Shown here piece after piece: positions 18,577 to 27,596 of a stretch of DNA of 64,000 nt. Location of the stretch: positions 1 through 64,000 of the forward strand of contig JALGZR010000003.1 in the NCBI GenBank assembly GCA_025774805.1, given 5' to 3'. Numbering within the stretch: the first letter of the stretch is position 1; each line of letters opens with the position of its first letter. The stretch is from a bacterium (lineage in GTDB: Bacteria > ARS69). The translations under genes and the position numbers were made by a program. The notes under the pieces are model-generated. The model searched no databases, was not told the DNA's origin, and saw only the letters and a list, made by a program, of their open reading frames with translations.

Positions 18577-19151
18577 CGATCGCCTCGTTCCGGTCGGCGG
18601 GGGATCCTGCGCGGGAGCACGATCGGATGCGAACGCCGGGCGTCGCGTCCTGAGCCCACTATGCGCATGATCGAGTATTCCGGCAAAGCCCGCATCAAAT
18701 CAACCAATTCGTGATCCCGGGCCGTCCGCGGGGAGTGAGCTCGCCCGCACGAAACCTCAGGCATTTCTTGAGTGTCGCGTTCGGGTTTCGCTGAATGCTC
18801 GTCGCGCTGGCGGGTTGCCGTGCGTATAGCGAGGAGTCACAGCAGAACCTCCGGGGAGTGAGGTGCCCGCGGAGTAGCTGGTTCATCATCCTTGCCGTCC
18901 CGTCGCACCGCCCCGTCCGAGCTCATTCACGATTCGCGGACCGGTGCGCCGGATTGCACTCCGGTCGCGGGGATCGGTTCGAGCCGGAGGGCGCGGGGAG
19001 ACTTTCGGACCGGGGCGACGGCGGACCGCATTTCGGCTGAGAGTGGAGGATCGCTGGAGTAAGCTCGGGGGGGAACGAGGCGGAAGCGGGAGAGATCTCG
19101 AGGGAGGTCGTCCCCCGCGCCACGGGAAAAGACCCGTACCGAGGACGACGA
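18577..19151. other. Divergent intergenic region, 575 bp
   Basis: Lies between the PAS-PP2C gene (minus) and the outer-membrane protein gene (plus). It is locally less GC-rich around 18670-18800 and contains a short interrupted inverted repeat, CTCAGG...CTTGAG. No coding frame with the codon usage of its neighbours, no tRNA and no clear promoter was recognised. It is the second longest apparently empty stretch in the window. Confidence 0.4.
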
Positions 19152-20219
19152 TTGGCGAAGCGAGAATCCCGGCCCCGGCGGGGCGACCGGGCGGATCGAT
19201 TCACGACTCCACGGCGGTCGCTCCGGCGCCTGCTCGCCGTCGTCTGGCTGCTCAGTCTCCCCGCGCACGTCCCGGCGTCACCCGAAGCGGGACCGGAGGA
19301 AGAGGAGGACGATGTCGGCGGCCGCTGGGACCTCGTCGTCGAGGCCGATCTCGAGCTCGTCGCCGAGGATCAGGGCGGAGAGACGGCGGGCGAGATCACG
19401 TTCGATGAGGTGGGCGTGGTGCTCGAGGGCGCGTGGTGGCAGCTCGAGACGGGGATCAAATGGGAGTCGGAGGGGGACCGGGGCGTCCTCGTCGAAGAGG
19501 TCTCTCTGGAGGTGGGCGATGAGGAGCGCTGGCCGGGCTTCGCCCGGGCGGGCCGAACCGTCGTCCCTTTCGCGGAGTCCGATTCCCGCTTCATCGAGGA
19601 TCCGCTGACGGTCGTCCTGGGCGAGACCGACGACGACACGGTCGTCCTCGGATACCGGGGAGAGCGCCTGGAGGCGTCGGTGAGCGCCTACCCGGGCGAG
19701 CTCGCCGGGGACGGCGATCTCGACTTCGCGGCCTCCCTGATCGCGGAGGTTTCCGGGGGGTGGAGCCTCGGCCTCTCGTGGACAAGCGATCTGACGGAGG
19801 CCGTCGAGCTGCGGGAGCTACGCGACGAGTTCCGGGAGGAGGACCCGTCCGTTTCCGCGCCGACGGATGTCGTCCGCGGAATCGCCGGGTTCGTCTCTCG
19901 GAAGTGGGACCGCGTCCTCGCACGATGGGAGCTCGTCACGGCGATCGAGGAGTTCGCCGCCGGTCATCTGGACGAGGGCGCCGTCCGTCCGTCGGCCGCG
20001 AGTCTGGAGCTGACGCTCCGCGTGTCCGAGCGCTGGGCCCTTTCGGGACGGGCCGAGACGTCGTCCGAGCTGGCGGGCCATCCCGAGCGGCAGATGGGTC
20101 TCGCGGCGTCCGGGGAGCTGTCCGACTTCGTCACCGCGACGGGGGAATACCTGCACGGCTCATTCGACGGTGAACCCGATCGCGACGCGGTCGCACTGAT
20201 GCTCGCGTTCGAGCTCTGA
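19152..20219 (+). CDS. Acidic outer-membrane protein, possibly LbtU-like porin
   Basis: 355 residues. A basic N-terminus and hydrophobic signal segment (RLLAVVWLLSLPAHVPA) precede a very acidic mature protein of alternating hydrophobic/polar strands (WDLVVEADLELVAED, WWQLETGIKWESEG, WSLGLSWTSDLTEAVE) ending in a phenylalanine-containing terminal strand (VALMLAFEL), as expected for a beta-barrel. The periodic pattern and FARAGRTVVPFAESDSRF region resemble LbtU-type siderophore porins, but that call is tentative. The start codon appears to be TTG at 19152 with GAGG 8 nt upstream. It is a single-gene unit facing the end of the two-component operon. Confidence 0.65.
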   Translation: MAKRESRPRRGDRADRFTTPRRSLRRLLAVVWLLSLPAHVPASPEAGPEEEEDDVGGRWDLVVEADLELVAEDQGGETAGEITFDEVGVVLEGAWWQLETGIKWESEGDRGVLVEEVSLEVGDEERWPGFARAGRTVVPFAESDSRFIEDPLTVVLGETDDDTVVLGYRGERLEASVSAYPGELAGDGDLDFAASLIAEVSGGWSLGLSWTSDLTEAVELRELRDEFREEDPSVSAPTDVVRGIAGFVSRKWDRVLARWELVTAIEEFAAGHLDEGAVRPSAASLELTLRVSERWALSGRAETSSELAGHPERQMGLAASGELSDFVTATGEYLHGSFDGEPDRDAVALMLAFEL

Positions 20220-20282
20220 GACCGACCGACGACTGTCGACCCCGTCTGGAGCTCCCTCCACCACCGCTCTCCGGTCCCGGCC

Positions 20283-21695
20283 TCAGGCGCTCCGTCGGGG
20301 GCCGGGCCAGACCAAGGTGAACGTGCTTCCCTTCCCGGGGGCGCTCCGGACCTCGATGTTCCCGCCGTGGGCCCGGGCGAAGGCCAGCGCGAGGCTCAGC
20401 CCCAGTCCGTTGCCGTGGTCCGTCCGACTCCGGTCACCACGGTAGAAACGATCGAAGATGCGGTACGTCTCCTCGGAGGTCATCCCCACTCCCGTATCCT
20501 CGATGGACAGCGCGACGACGCCGTCCCGCTCGGACAGACGAAACGTCACCCGTCCGCCGGCGGGGGTGTACTTCAGTGCGTTGTCCAGCAGGTTCGCGAC
20601 GATTCGCTGGACCTTCTGCAGATCGCCGCGGACGGAGCACCGCTCCGGCAGCTCGGTCTCGAGCGCGACGTTCCGGTCCTCCGCCACGGACCGGAAGACG
20701 TCGCAGGCCTCGAGAACCAGATCCTTGAGGTCGATGTCCGTGAGGCGAAGCCGGGCCGCGCCGGATTCCGCCTCGGCGATGTCCAGCGTGGCGTCGACCA
20801 TCTCCATCAGACGATCGCACTCCTCGATCGTGCCGGCGGCCAGGGACTCGCGCTCGGCGGACGGATCTTCCTCCGCGAGCGCCATCTCGGCGGTCGTCCG
20901 GATGCGGGTCAGCGGACTCCGGAAGTCGTGCGCCAGGTTGTCCGTCATTTCGCGCATGCCGCGGATGAGCGCCTCGATCCGGTCGAGCATCGTGTTGAAG
21001 GCCCGCGCCAGCCGATCCAGCTCGTCGTCCCGGGTGCGGACCGTCACCCGCCGGTCGAGGGCGCCGTCGGCGATCTCCGTGGCCGTCCGCGTGATCTCCT
21101 CGACGCCGCGGAGCGCACGCCGGGCGAGGAACCAGCCGATCGGAACCCCGAGGAGGATGACGACGACCAACGTGACCGCGAAACCGATTCGGAACGCGGT
21201 GATCAACTCCTCGTCCTCATCCAGCGACTGACCGAACTGGAGCACGACGTCGGGGGCGAGGCGTCCGTAGATCATGCGCACGGCGTGCTCGCGCCCGGGA
21301 GCCGCGAGGGTCTCCAGGATCGGTTCGGGATCCTCCTCGAGCTGACGCAGCTTCTCGAGGGGGGGCCGCAGTCCCGGCCACTCGAAGCCGTCGGTTCGGA
21401 GGCTCGTTCCGTCCGGAGACCAGAGGGCGATGAGGACGTCCGGCGCGTGGGGCCCCTGGACTTCCAGATCGATCTCGGCCTGGACTCTCTCCAGCCCTTC
21501 GTCGCGCATCATCGCGGCGAGCTCCGCGACGTCCTCCTCCAGATCCTCGTCCGTGCGGTCCCGCAGGATCGACACGAGCATCGCGTAGACGATCGCGAAG
21601 GCGATCGTCGAGGAGACGGCGAAGATGCCCGCGTACCAAAGGGCGAGTCGCAGTGCGAGCGACCGCCCGCGTCTAATCGGCTTCCCGGAGGACAT
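20283..21695 (-). CDS. Membrane sensor histidine kinase
   Basis: 470 residues with two transmembrane helices (about 15-38 and 165-185) bracketing a ~125-residue periplasmic sensor. These are followed by HAMP (EEITRTATEIADGALDRR), an H-box of the form LAHDFRSPLTRIRTTAEMAL, N-box NLLDNALKYTPAGG, DTGVGM and GNGLGLSLA. The phosphoacceptor context HDFRSP differs from the usual HELRTP but is a known variant. It overlaps the 3' end of the response-regulator gene by 23 bp (35 bp if GTG at 21707 is used). The kinase should phosphorylate that regulator; the signal is unknown. The lipoprotein and barrel genes beyond the divergent promoter are candidate targets. Confidence 0.92.
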   Translation of the reverse strand: MSSGKPIRRGRSLALRLALWYAGIFAVSSTIAFAIVYAMLVSILRDRTDEDLEEDVAELAAMMRDEGLERVQAEIDLEVQGPHAPDVLIALWSPDGTSLRTDGFEWPGLRPPLEKLRQLEEDPEPILETLAAPGREHAVRMIYGRLAPDVVLQFGQSLDEDEELITAFRIGFAVTLVVVILLGVPIGWFLARRALRGVEEITRTATEIADGALDRRVTVRTRDDELDRLARAFNTMLDRIEALIRGMREMTDNLAHDFRSPLTRIRTTAEMALAEEDPSAERESLAAGTIEECDRLMEMVDATLDIAEAESGAARLRLTDIDLKDLVLEACDVFRSVAEDRNVALETELPERCSVRGDLQKVQRIVANLLDNALKYTPAGGRVTFRLSERDGVVALSIEDTGVGMTSEETYRIFDRFYRGDRSRTDHGNGLGLSLALAFARAHGGNIEVRSAPGKGSTFTLVWPGPRRSA

Positions 21696-22350
21696 AGCCC
21701 ATTCCACGCACGGTATGGATGAGAGGAGAGTCGTGTCCCCGATCGATCTTCTCGCGCAGGCGGCAGATCCGGGACTCCACGACGTTCGTGCGGGGATCGA
21801 AGTCGTAGTCCCAGACGTGCTCCATGATCATCGTCCGCGAGACGACCCGCCCGGCGTTGCGCGCGAGGTACTCGAGCAGGGAGAACTCCCGGGGAGGCAG
21901 ATCGATCCTCCGGTCTCTCCGGGTCACGATCCTCCGCACGACGTCGATCGAAAGATCACCCACGGTGATGCTCGTGGGCTCGGGTGCGTTGCTGGCGCGC
22001 CGGATCAACGCCTGGACCCGGGCCAGCAGCTCGGAGAACGCGAAGGGCTTCGTCAGGTAGTCGTCGCCCCCCGCGTGGAGCCCTTCGATCCGCTCGTCGA
22101 CCGACCGTTTGGCGCTCAGGATGATGACGGGCAGGCGCACCCGTCGCTCACGCAGACGCTCGATGATCGTCAGCCCGTCGAGCCCCGGCAACATGATGTC
22201 GATCACCGCCGCGTCCCAGGGCTCGCTCAGGGCCATCTGCAGCCCGGTGGGACCGTCGTTCGCATGGGCAACCACGAAGCCGGCCTCTCGCATGCCTTTG
22301 ATGACGAAGGACGCGATCTTGAGATCGTCCTCGACGAGCAGAAGACGCAC
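21673..22350 (-). CDS. OmpR-family response regulator
   Basis: 225 residues. The REC domain begins VRLLLVEDDLKIASFV, with phospho-accepting Asp in VIDIMLPGLDGL and conserved Lys in YLTKPF. The winged-helix effector domain spans about 130-220 (LPPREFSLLEYLARNAGRVV and the C-terminal TVRGMGYVLRE). GTG at 22350 is chosen because GAGGAG sits 10 nt upstream and translation then begins at the first REC strand; a longer frame from 22431 adds unrelated residues. It is first in a two-gene operon with the histidine kinase and divergent from the lipoprotein at 22584, with 233 bp between for operators. Confidence 0.93.
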   Translation of the reverse strand: MRLLLVEDDLKIASFVIKGMREAGFVVAHANDGPTGLQMALSEPWDAAVIDIMLPGLDGLTIIERLRERRVRLPVIILSAKRSVDERIEGLHAGGDDYLTKPFAFSELLARVQALIRRASNAPEPTSITVGDLSIDVVRRIVTRRDRRIDLPPREFSLLEYLARNAGRVVSRTMIMEHVWDYDFDPRTNVVESRICRLREKIDRGHDSPLIHTVRGMGYVLREAD

Positions 22351-22583
22351 TGTCGCGCGAGCTCCTCTTCCGGAAAGGGGATCGTAGTGACGCTGATTCC
22401 AATCTAGAGGACGGACCGACGGGCTGTCCACAACCGCACGGTCACGTGCGCGAACATTGCCGAATCGTCATCTCCACGACAGGCGCCGGTCATCCCGCCA
22501 GGCTAGCGTAAGGTCGTTCGGTCTCACGGCCGCGATCGGCCGGTGGGGAACCTGGCGAATGGATTGCGAATCGGAGGTGAAGC

Positions 22584-23360
22584 ATGACGTGCTCGTGGCT
22601 CGCATCGCGGATGGCGGTGCTCCTGATCGGTGGGATCGGACTGGGCTTGACATTGGGTTGTGGTGACGAGGGGACCGTCATCGAACCGGATCCCATAGAA
22701 GAATCGAGCGATCCGTCGAACTCGCCCGAAACCGAGGTACTCGATGACCTGGACCCAGGACGCGGCGGGATTTCGTTCGCGGACTCGGAGATCTTCCTCG
22801 AGTTCAACTCTACGGACAACGATCTCGGCGTTCAGATCTTTCTCGACGGCGAGGACTGGAGACGGGTGAAGATCTATTCTCCGTTCGAAGAGCCCATCCT
22901 GGACATCCGCGCCAAGAGAGAGCTGAGGGAGCTCGGCATCACCGAGCTGCGTTTCGAGAGCGCCGAGCCGTCGCCGGGAGAGGTCCTCGGCCTTTTCGCT
23001 CCGGGAGAGTACACTTTCGCCGGCAGGACGACCGAAGGTGTCCGAATGACGGGGACGGGGACGCTCTCGCACGACCTCCCGGATCCGCCCGATTTCTCGC
23101 CGTCGAACGGGGAATCGGTCGATCCCGAGGACGTCGAGATTCGCTGGAAGGCGGTTCCGAGCGCGGAGAGCTACCAGGTGATCGTCGAGAGCGAGGACAC
23201 GGGAGCCTCGATGGAGGTCGAGCTCTCCGGGGACGCGAGGAGTCTGCGCGTCCCTTCGACGTTCCTCGAGCCGGGCGCCCTGTACAAGGCGGAAGTCCTG
23301 GCCATCTCGGAGAACGGAAACAAGACGATCACCGAGGGCTTCTTCAACACCCTGCCGTAG
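22584..23360 (+). CDS. Lipoprotein with Fn3-like C-terminal domain
   Basis: 258 residues. A lipobox (LTLGC, Cys about residue 26) ends a hydrophobic signal, followed by an acidic linker (EGTVIEPDPIEESSDPSN). The middle (about 60-160) is an uncharacterised beta-rich domain (IFLEFNSTDNDLGVQIFLDG). The C-terminal ~85 residues read like a fibronectin type III domain (VEIRWKAVPSAESYQVIVES). GGAGGTGAAGC before ATG is a strong start. The absence of Asp at +2 (CGD has Gly) favours outer-membrane sorting if Lol rules apply. It is the first gene divergent from the OmpR/HK operon and lies 141 bp before a barrel protein gene. Confidence 0.75.
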   Translation: MTCSWLASRMAVLLIGGIGLGLTLGCGDEGTVIEPDPIEESSDPSNSPETEVLDDLDPGRGGISFADSEIFLEFNSTDNDLGVQIFLDGEDWRRVKIYSPFEEPILDIRAKRELRELGITELRFESAEPSPGEVLGLFAPGEYTFAGRTTEGVRMTGTGTLSHDLPDPPDFSPSNGESVDPEDVEIRWKAVPSAESYQVIVESEDTGASMEVELSGDARSLRVPSTFLEPGALYKAEVLAISENGNKTITEGFFNTLP

Positions 23361-23501
23361 TCGTCGTCCCCCGGGGAGCGTATCGTCACCCTCTCGGGGG
23401 GCGGTTCCTTCGACTACGAAGGGGGGGCTGACTTCCTGTCGGAGCGTGACCCGACGGCGGGCGAAGAAGGGCTCTCCTCGGGAGATCCGGAGGTGATGGA
23501 A

Positions 23502-24359
23502 ATGAAATCGGCAGTGCTCGCGGCTCTCGGAGTCGTGCTCCTGGCGGCCGGCGCTGAGGCAAGGCAGGTCCGGTCGCACCTCGACACCGAAGACCTGCCG
23601 CCCCACCTGCGGGACCGGGGCGAGGGCATCCCGTCCTCGATGTTCGGGACCTATATCCAGCCGGGCCAGCTCCTCGTCTATGCCTACTTCGAGTACTACC
23701 GCGACTCCGATTTCGAGTACTCCCCGGACGAACTCGGATTCGCGGAGGATCGCGATCATCGTGGAGAATACGACGCGTCCGAGGGGCTCCTCTTCCTGGG
23801 ATACGGTCTGTCCGACCGATTCGCACTGGAGGTCGAGGCCGCGATCATCACGGCGGAGCTGGAGACGAGCGGCGAAGATCGATCTGGTCTTCCCGGGGAG
23901 ATCTCGGAATCCGGATTGGGAGACGTGGAGGGTCAGCTTCGCTGGCGTTGGACCCGGGAGAGCGACGGGCGGCCGGAGATCTTCAGCTACTTCGAGACCG
24001 TCCTGCCGACGCAGGACGAGGGGTCGCTCATCGGGACGACGGACTGGGAGTTCCAGCTCGGAGTGGGGGCGGTGCGAGGGTACTCCTGGGGCACGCTGTC
24101 GGGGCGGGCGGCCGCCGAGTACGATCGCGCCGAGGAGGCGTTCGACGTCGGCGAGGTGGCGGTGGAGTACCTGAAGCGCCTGTCGTCGAGCTGGCGCGTC
24201 TTCGGCAGCGTCGAGGGCACGCAGGACGAGGTCGAACTCATCACCGAGGCGCAGTGGCACTTCAGCCGGCACGCGCTCCTCAAGCTGAACAGCGCCTTCG
24301 GCCTGACGTCGAAGGCGACCGACTGGGCGCCGGAGGTCGGTTTGATGTTCAGCCTGTGA
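23502..24359 (+). CDS. Outer-membrane beta-barrel protein
   Basis: 285 residues. The signal peptide covers residues 1-20 (AALGVVLLAAGAEA). The mature chain has an N-terminal ~35-residue Asp/Arg-rich segment, then alternating amphipathic strands (QLLVYAYFEYYRDSDFEYSP, FALEVEAAIITAELET, WEFQLGVGAVRGYSWGTLSG, WRVFGSVEGTQDEVELITEA) and a terminal strand ending in GLMFSL. This fits a roughly 12-strand porin or transporter-like barrel. ATG at 23502 is chosen over the nearby GTG/ATG at 23493/23496 because CCGGAGG then has normal spacing. It probably shares regulation with the preceding lipoprotein. Transported substrate unknown. Confidence 0.7.
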   Translation: MKSAVLAALGVVLLAAGAEARQVRSHLDTEDLPPHLRDRGEGIPSSMFGTYIQPGQLLVYAYFEYYRDSDFEYSPDELGFAEDRDHRGEYDASEGLLFLGYGLSDRFALEVEAAIITAELETSGEDRSGLPGEISESGLGDVEGQLRWRWTRESDGRPEIFSYFETVLPTQDEGSLIGTTDWEFQLGVGAVRGYSWGTLSGRAAAEYDRAEEAFDVGEVAVEYLKRLSSSWRVFGSVEGTQDEVELITEAQWHFSRHALLKLNSAFGLTSKATDWAPEVGLMFSL

Positions 24360-24531
24360 TGACTTCTGATCCGATCTCGGGACCGGCCACGGCACTGGCG
24401 TCGCCCCGGTCATCCGGCTAGTCTGCTCTTCCCACCGGGCTCATCGCGAGCCACCGCCGTAGCCAGGGCGGGTGAGATACGCAGACCAGTCTCCCCTCTC
24501 CGGGGACGACGACAGAGAGGAGCCGAGCACG

Positions 24532-24933
24532 ATGATCGAGGACGGGCGGAAACGCGTCTCGACCGCCTCACCGTTCGAACCGGTGATCGGGATCTCGCGC
24601 GCGGTTCAGGCCGGCCGCCTGATCGCGGTCACGGGCACGGCGCCCCTCGGCCCGGACGGCGAGACCATCGGAGTGGGAGATCCCGCGGCGCAGGCACGGA
24701 GATGTCTGGAGATCATCCGCGAGGCGCTCGAGGAACTGGGGGCGGAGCTGCGCCACGTCTACCGGACCCGGACCCTGCTCACCCGCATCCAGGACTGGGA
24801 GATTGTGGGACGCGTCCACGGCGAGTTCTTCCGTGACATCCGGCCCGCGAACACGGTCATGCAGGTGACCCGCTTCATCGATCCGGATTGGCTCGTGGAG
24901 TTCGAGGCGGACGCGATTCTGGACGATCGCTAG
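24532..24933 (+). CDS. RidA/YjgF family enamine/imine deaminase
   Basis: 133 residues, normal for the family. Recognisable blocks are ISRAVQAGRLIAVTGTAPLG, QARRCLEIIREALEELGAEL and the C-terminal RPANTVMQVTRFIDPDWLVEFEADAI, which keeps the arginine and glutamate of catalytically competent RidA proteins. It is expected to hydrolyse reactive enamine/imine intermediates from PLP enzymes in the cytosol. ATG at 24532 follows GAGGAG; an upstream frame from 24472 adds an unrelated extension. Monocistronic. Confidence 0.9.
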   Translation: MIEDGRKRVSTASPFEPVIGISRAVQAGRLIAVTGTAPLGPDGETIGVGDPAAQARRCLEIIREALEELGAELRHVYRTRTLLTRIQDWEIVGRVHGEFFRDIRPANTVMQVTRFIDPDWLVEFEADAILDDR

Positions 24934-25081
24934 CCTGCAGACCCGCCGCCGGGGTCGTGACCGCGCGAACGCGCGCTCCGGAGAGGGGATCGACCGCTCC
25001 ACGCGACGGCGGGCGGTCACGGTGGCGGACATCCGCCGCCGCTTCCGCCCGCGTCGGGATTCGTCGTCGCCGAGGCGGCGG

Positions 25082-25693
25082 TTACCGGTACAGGGCCTTG
25101 ACGTTCGACCAGCTCCTGTTTTCGGTGGCAACCGGGCTGTTGATCGACAGGGAGCGCGGGACGCCGTCGTCCTCGAACACGTAGCCGATGTCCGCGCAGG
25201 TGCCCCATCCCGGGCCGAGACCGTCAAAGCTGCCCATGAGGCCCGGTCCCACGCCCACGAAGAGGTCTTCCGCCTCGACCATCAACACGGCTTCGAACGC
25301 GCACACGACGTTCGGGCCATCCTGCAGAGTCACGCAGGGCGCGACCGCCACGGAGAAATCGTAGGAGCCGCTCGACAGTCCCGCGCCGGCGTTGACCGCG
25401 ATGTCGCCGATCCAGTCGATCTCGGCGACCCAGATCTCCGTACTGAAGGCGAGACTTCCCTCGACCACCCGGAACTCGAACGGATCCCCGCCGGCGAGAT
25501 CCAGGTCAACGATCAGATAGAAGTCGAAGGGAGTCTGAGCGTCGACGTGCCGATCCTGCACCCGGCCGTCCGGGGAGAAGCTCAGGTAGATCTGTCCCGC
25601 CTCCGGGAACGACGCCTGAGCCGCCATCGGGCCGTGAAGAAGCAGAAGACAGGAAACGCACAGGAGTGACGCCGTAGTCCGCTTCGCCAGCAT
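25082..25693 (-). CDS. Secreted protein of unknown function
   Basis: 203 residues with a clear signal peptide (residues 1-27, LLCVSCLLLLHGPMAAQASF). The mature part is acidic and beta-rich (GQIYLSFSPDG, PFDFYLIVDLDLAGGDPFEF, SYDFSVAVAPCVTLQDGPNV), with two or three cysteines that could form a disulfide, and a Gly-rich stretch near residues 150-165. It resembles the small exported beta-sandwich proteins common in this type of genome, but no family is recognised. GGAAGGAGG precedes the ATG at a good distance. The gene is divergent from the Fn3 lipoprotein at 25921. Confidence 0.65.
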   Translation of the reverse strand: MLAKRTTASLLCVSCLLLLHGPMAAQASFPEAGQIYLSFSPDGRVQDRHVDAQTPFDFYLIVDLDLAGGDPFEFRVVEGSLAFSTEIWVAEIDWIGDIAVNAGAGLSSGSYDFSVAVAPCVTLQDGPNVVCAFEAVLMVEAEDLFVGVGPGLMGSFDGLGPGWGTCADIGYVFEDDGVPRSLSINSPVATENRSWSNVKALYR

Positions 25694-25866
25694 GGTAACC
25701 CTCCTTCCGATTGGAACGTGAGAACACCCAGTCCCGAGGTGACCATTGTCAGGAATTCGGCAATCGTCAAGACGGCACCCGGTGCGCGGGGAAGCGCTTT
25801 CCCGCGCCCCGGGCGGGCGGGGGGGTATCCGCGCACGTTACGCGATCGTATGATTGCGCTCAGACA

Positions 25867-25909
25867 GGGTAAAAAGACGGAGTAAAAGAACGGGGTAAAA
25901 AGAAGGGGT
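25867..25909 (+). repeat. A-rich imperfect tandem repeat upstream of the Fn3/FGE-fold lipoprotein
   Basis: Three 12-13-bp units of the form (G)GTAAAAAGAmGG run head to tail and stop 11 bp before the ATG at 25921. The run is strongly adenine-rich in a genome that is otherwise about two-thirds GC. It could be a leader element, a DNA-bending tract, or a scar of a short interspersed repeat. Confidence 0.6.
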
Positions 25910-25920
25910 CGAGGGAGCCA

Positions 25921-27594
25921 ATGGAGGGCCGGCGAGCGCTGGGGACGGTTCTGGGCATTCTCCTCGGGTGCGGTCTCCCCTCGGGCTGCGGGGACGAGAG
26001 TCCGACCCAGCCGAGCGACGAGAACGGCCCCGGGGACCCGACGGGAGCCGATACGACGGCGCCGGCGGCCGTGTCCGACCTCGCGCTGCGGAGAGTGGAC
26101 CAATGGGCCGCCACGGTGGCGTGGACGGCCCCGGGGGATGACGGGGCGGTGGGTACGGCCACGGGATACGATGTCCGGCACTCCCTGGCGGCCATCACGG
26201 ACGCGAGCTGGGACACCGCGATCCGGGTGAGAGCGGCGCCGAATCCGCAGGCGGCCGGCTCGACGGACTCCCTCTCCTTCCAGATCCCCAGCACCGACAT
26301 CACCTTTTACGTCTCTCTGAAGACCGTCGACGACGCTGGGAACTGGTCGGATCTGTCCAACGTCCTGGCCGTGACGAGTCCGGACGTGCTGCCCCCGGGG
26401 CAGGTCCAGGACCTGGCCGTGGTGTCGAGAACCACCACCTCCGTTTCGCTCACCTGGACGGCCCCCGGGGACAATCTCGGTGCGGGCCGGGCGAGCGCAT
26501 ACGATCTCCGCTACTCGACGACGGCCCTCTCCGAGACCACATGGGACGACGCGGTGCCGGTGAGCGGGTTGCCGCTCCCCCGGCCCGCGGGAGCCACGGA
26601 GACGTTCGAGGTCACCGGCTTGACGGCGGGCACTTTCTACTACTTCGCCTTGCGGGTCGCGGACGAGGTGCCCCGCTGGTCGGGGCTGTCCAACGTGCTC
26701 TACACGCCCACCGTTCCGCTTCCCCGTCCACCGGAGACGATCCTCGTTCCGGCAGGGGCTTTCACGATGGGGGACGGCGTGTCCACCTGCGGAGAAGACC
26801 AGCGGTCGGTGACGCTCACCCGGGACGTGGATCTGGGCCGCTACGAGGTGACCAATCAGGAGTACCTGGAGGCGGTCTGGTGGGCGTACTCGAACGGATA
26901 CGTGGCGGCCACCGCCACCTCGGTGATCGACAACCTCGACGGGAGCACCGTGGAGATTCTGGACCTCGATGATCCCGAAGGACAGAGTGAGATCGCCTTT
27001 CACGAGGGGATCTTCTATCTGCGGGACGCGGGCTGGGGGATCAACGGCGACCACCCGGTGAAGGAGGTGAGCTGGTACGGCGCCGCAGCCTACTGCGATT
27101 GGCTCTCGCTGATCGAAGGGCGGCCGCGCGCCTATGATCACTCGACGTGGGTGTGCAACGGAGGGGATCCCTACGGCGCGGCCGGATACCGCCTGCCCAC
27201 GGAAGCCGAGTGGGAATACGCGGGGCAGTTCGACGACGAGCGGGCGTTTCCCTGGGGAAACGAGTCACCCGACGACGAGAGGGCGAACTACCGGCTGGCC
27301 GTCGGTTGGACGACGGTCGTCGGGAGCTATCCGGGCGGACCGAGCATCTTGGGTGAGCTTCCCCACGACTTGGCCGGAAACGTGATGGAGTGGTGCAACG
27401 ACTGGCAAACGTGCCTGCTGGGGAATTCACCGAAGACCGATCCCCCCGGCCCGGCCGGCGGCACGAAGCGCGTGGCCCGCGGGGGCAGCCTGAGTGCCGG
27501 CGGGACCTACCTGCGCGTGGCGGACCGAGCCGGCTTCTACGAGCCGGAGAGAACGAGCCACACCATCGGTTTCCGGATCGTGCGCACTCGTTGA
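25921..27594 (+). CDS. Lipoprotein with two Fn3 domains and a formylglycine-enzyme-fold domain
   Basis: 557 residues. Lipobox LPSGC (Cys about residue 23) and an Asp/Pro/Gly linker precede two Fn3 repeats (about 50-155 and 160-260), each with an APGDDG/APGDN turn and ending LSNVL. Residues ~270-557 form an FGE/sulfatase-modifying-factor domain: ILVPAGAFTMGDG, VTNQEYLEAV, HPVKEVSWYGAAAYCDWLS, YRLPTEAEWEYAG, NVMEWCNDW and the final RGGS...IGFRIVR. The active-site cysteine pair expected after RGGS is absent (RGGSLSAGGTYLRVADR), so conversion of Cys to formylglycine is unlikely; a binding role is more plausible. It is surface or periplasm anchored and monocistronic, with a hairpin after the stop. 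Confidence 0.85.
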   Translation: MEGRRALGTVLGILLGCGLPSGCGDESPTQPSDENGPGDPTGADTTAPAAVSDLALRRVDQWAATVAWTAPGDDGAVGTATGYDVRHSLAAITDASWDTAIRVRAAPNPQAAGSTDSLSFQIPSTDITFYVSLKTVDDAGNWSDLSNVLAVTSPDVLPPGQVQDLAVVSRTTTSVSLTWTAPGDNLGAGRASAYDLRYSTTALSETTWDDAVPVSGLPLPRPAGATETFEVTGLTAGTFYYFALRVADEVPRWSGLSNVLYTPTVPLPRPPETILVPAGAFTMGDGVSTCGEDQRSVTLTRDVDLGRYEVTNQEYLEAVWWAYSNGYVAATATSVIDNLDGSTVEILDLDDPEGQSEIAFHEGIFYLRDAGWGINGDHPVKEVSWYGAAAYCDWLSLIEGRPRAYDHSTWVCNGGDPYGAAGYRLPTEAEWEYAGQFDDERAFPWGNESPDDERANYRLAVGWTTVVGSYPGGPSILGELPHDLAGNVMEWCNDWQTCLLGNSPKTDPPGPAGGTKRVARGGSLSAGGTYLRVADRAGFYEPERTSHTIGFRIVRTR

Positions 27595-27596
27595 GC

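Noticed and set aside
22554-22567. GG-N10-GC (TGGC...TTGC) resembling a sigma-54 promoter before the lipoprotein at 22584
   Set aside because: The implied start point (~22578) would leave no room for the GGAGG ribosome binding site; outside the GG/GC core it matches poorly.
24571-24582. GTTCGAAC, similar to a tRNA T-loop
   Set aside because: It lies inside the RidA coding sequence, with no acceptor or anticodon stem around it.
24934-25081. GC-rich inverted repeats between RidA and the secreted protein gene
   Set aside because: Short and imperfect, as expected by chance in very GC-rich sequence; at best a weak convergent terminator.
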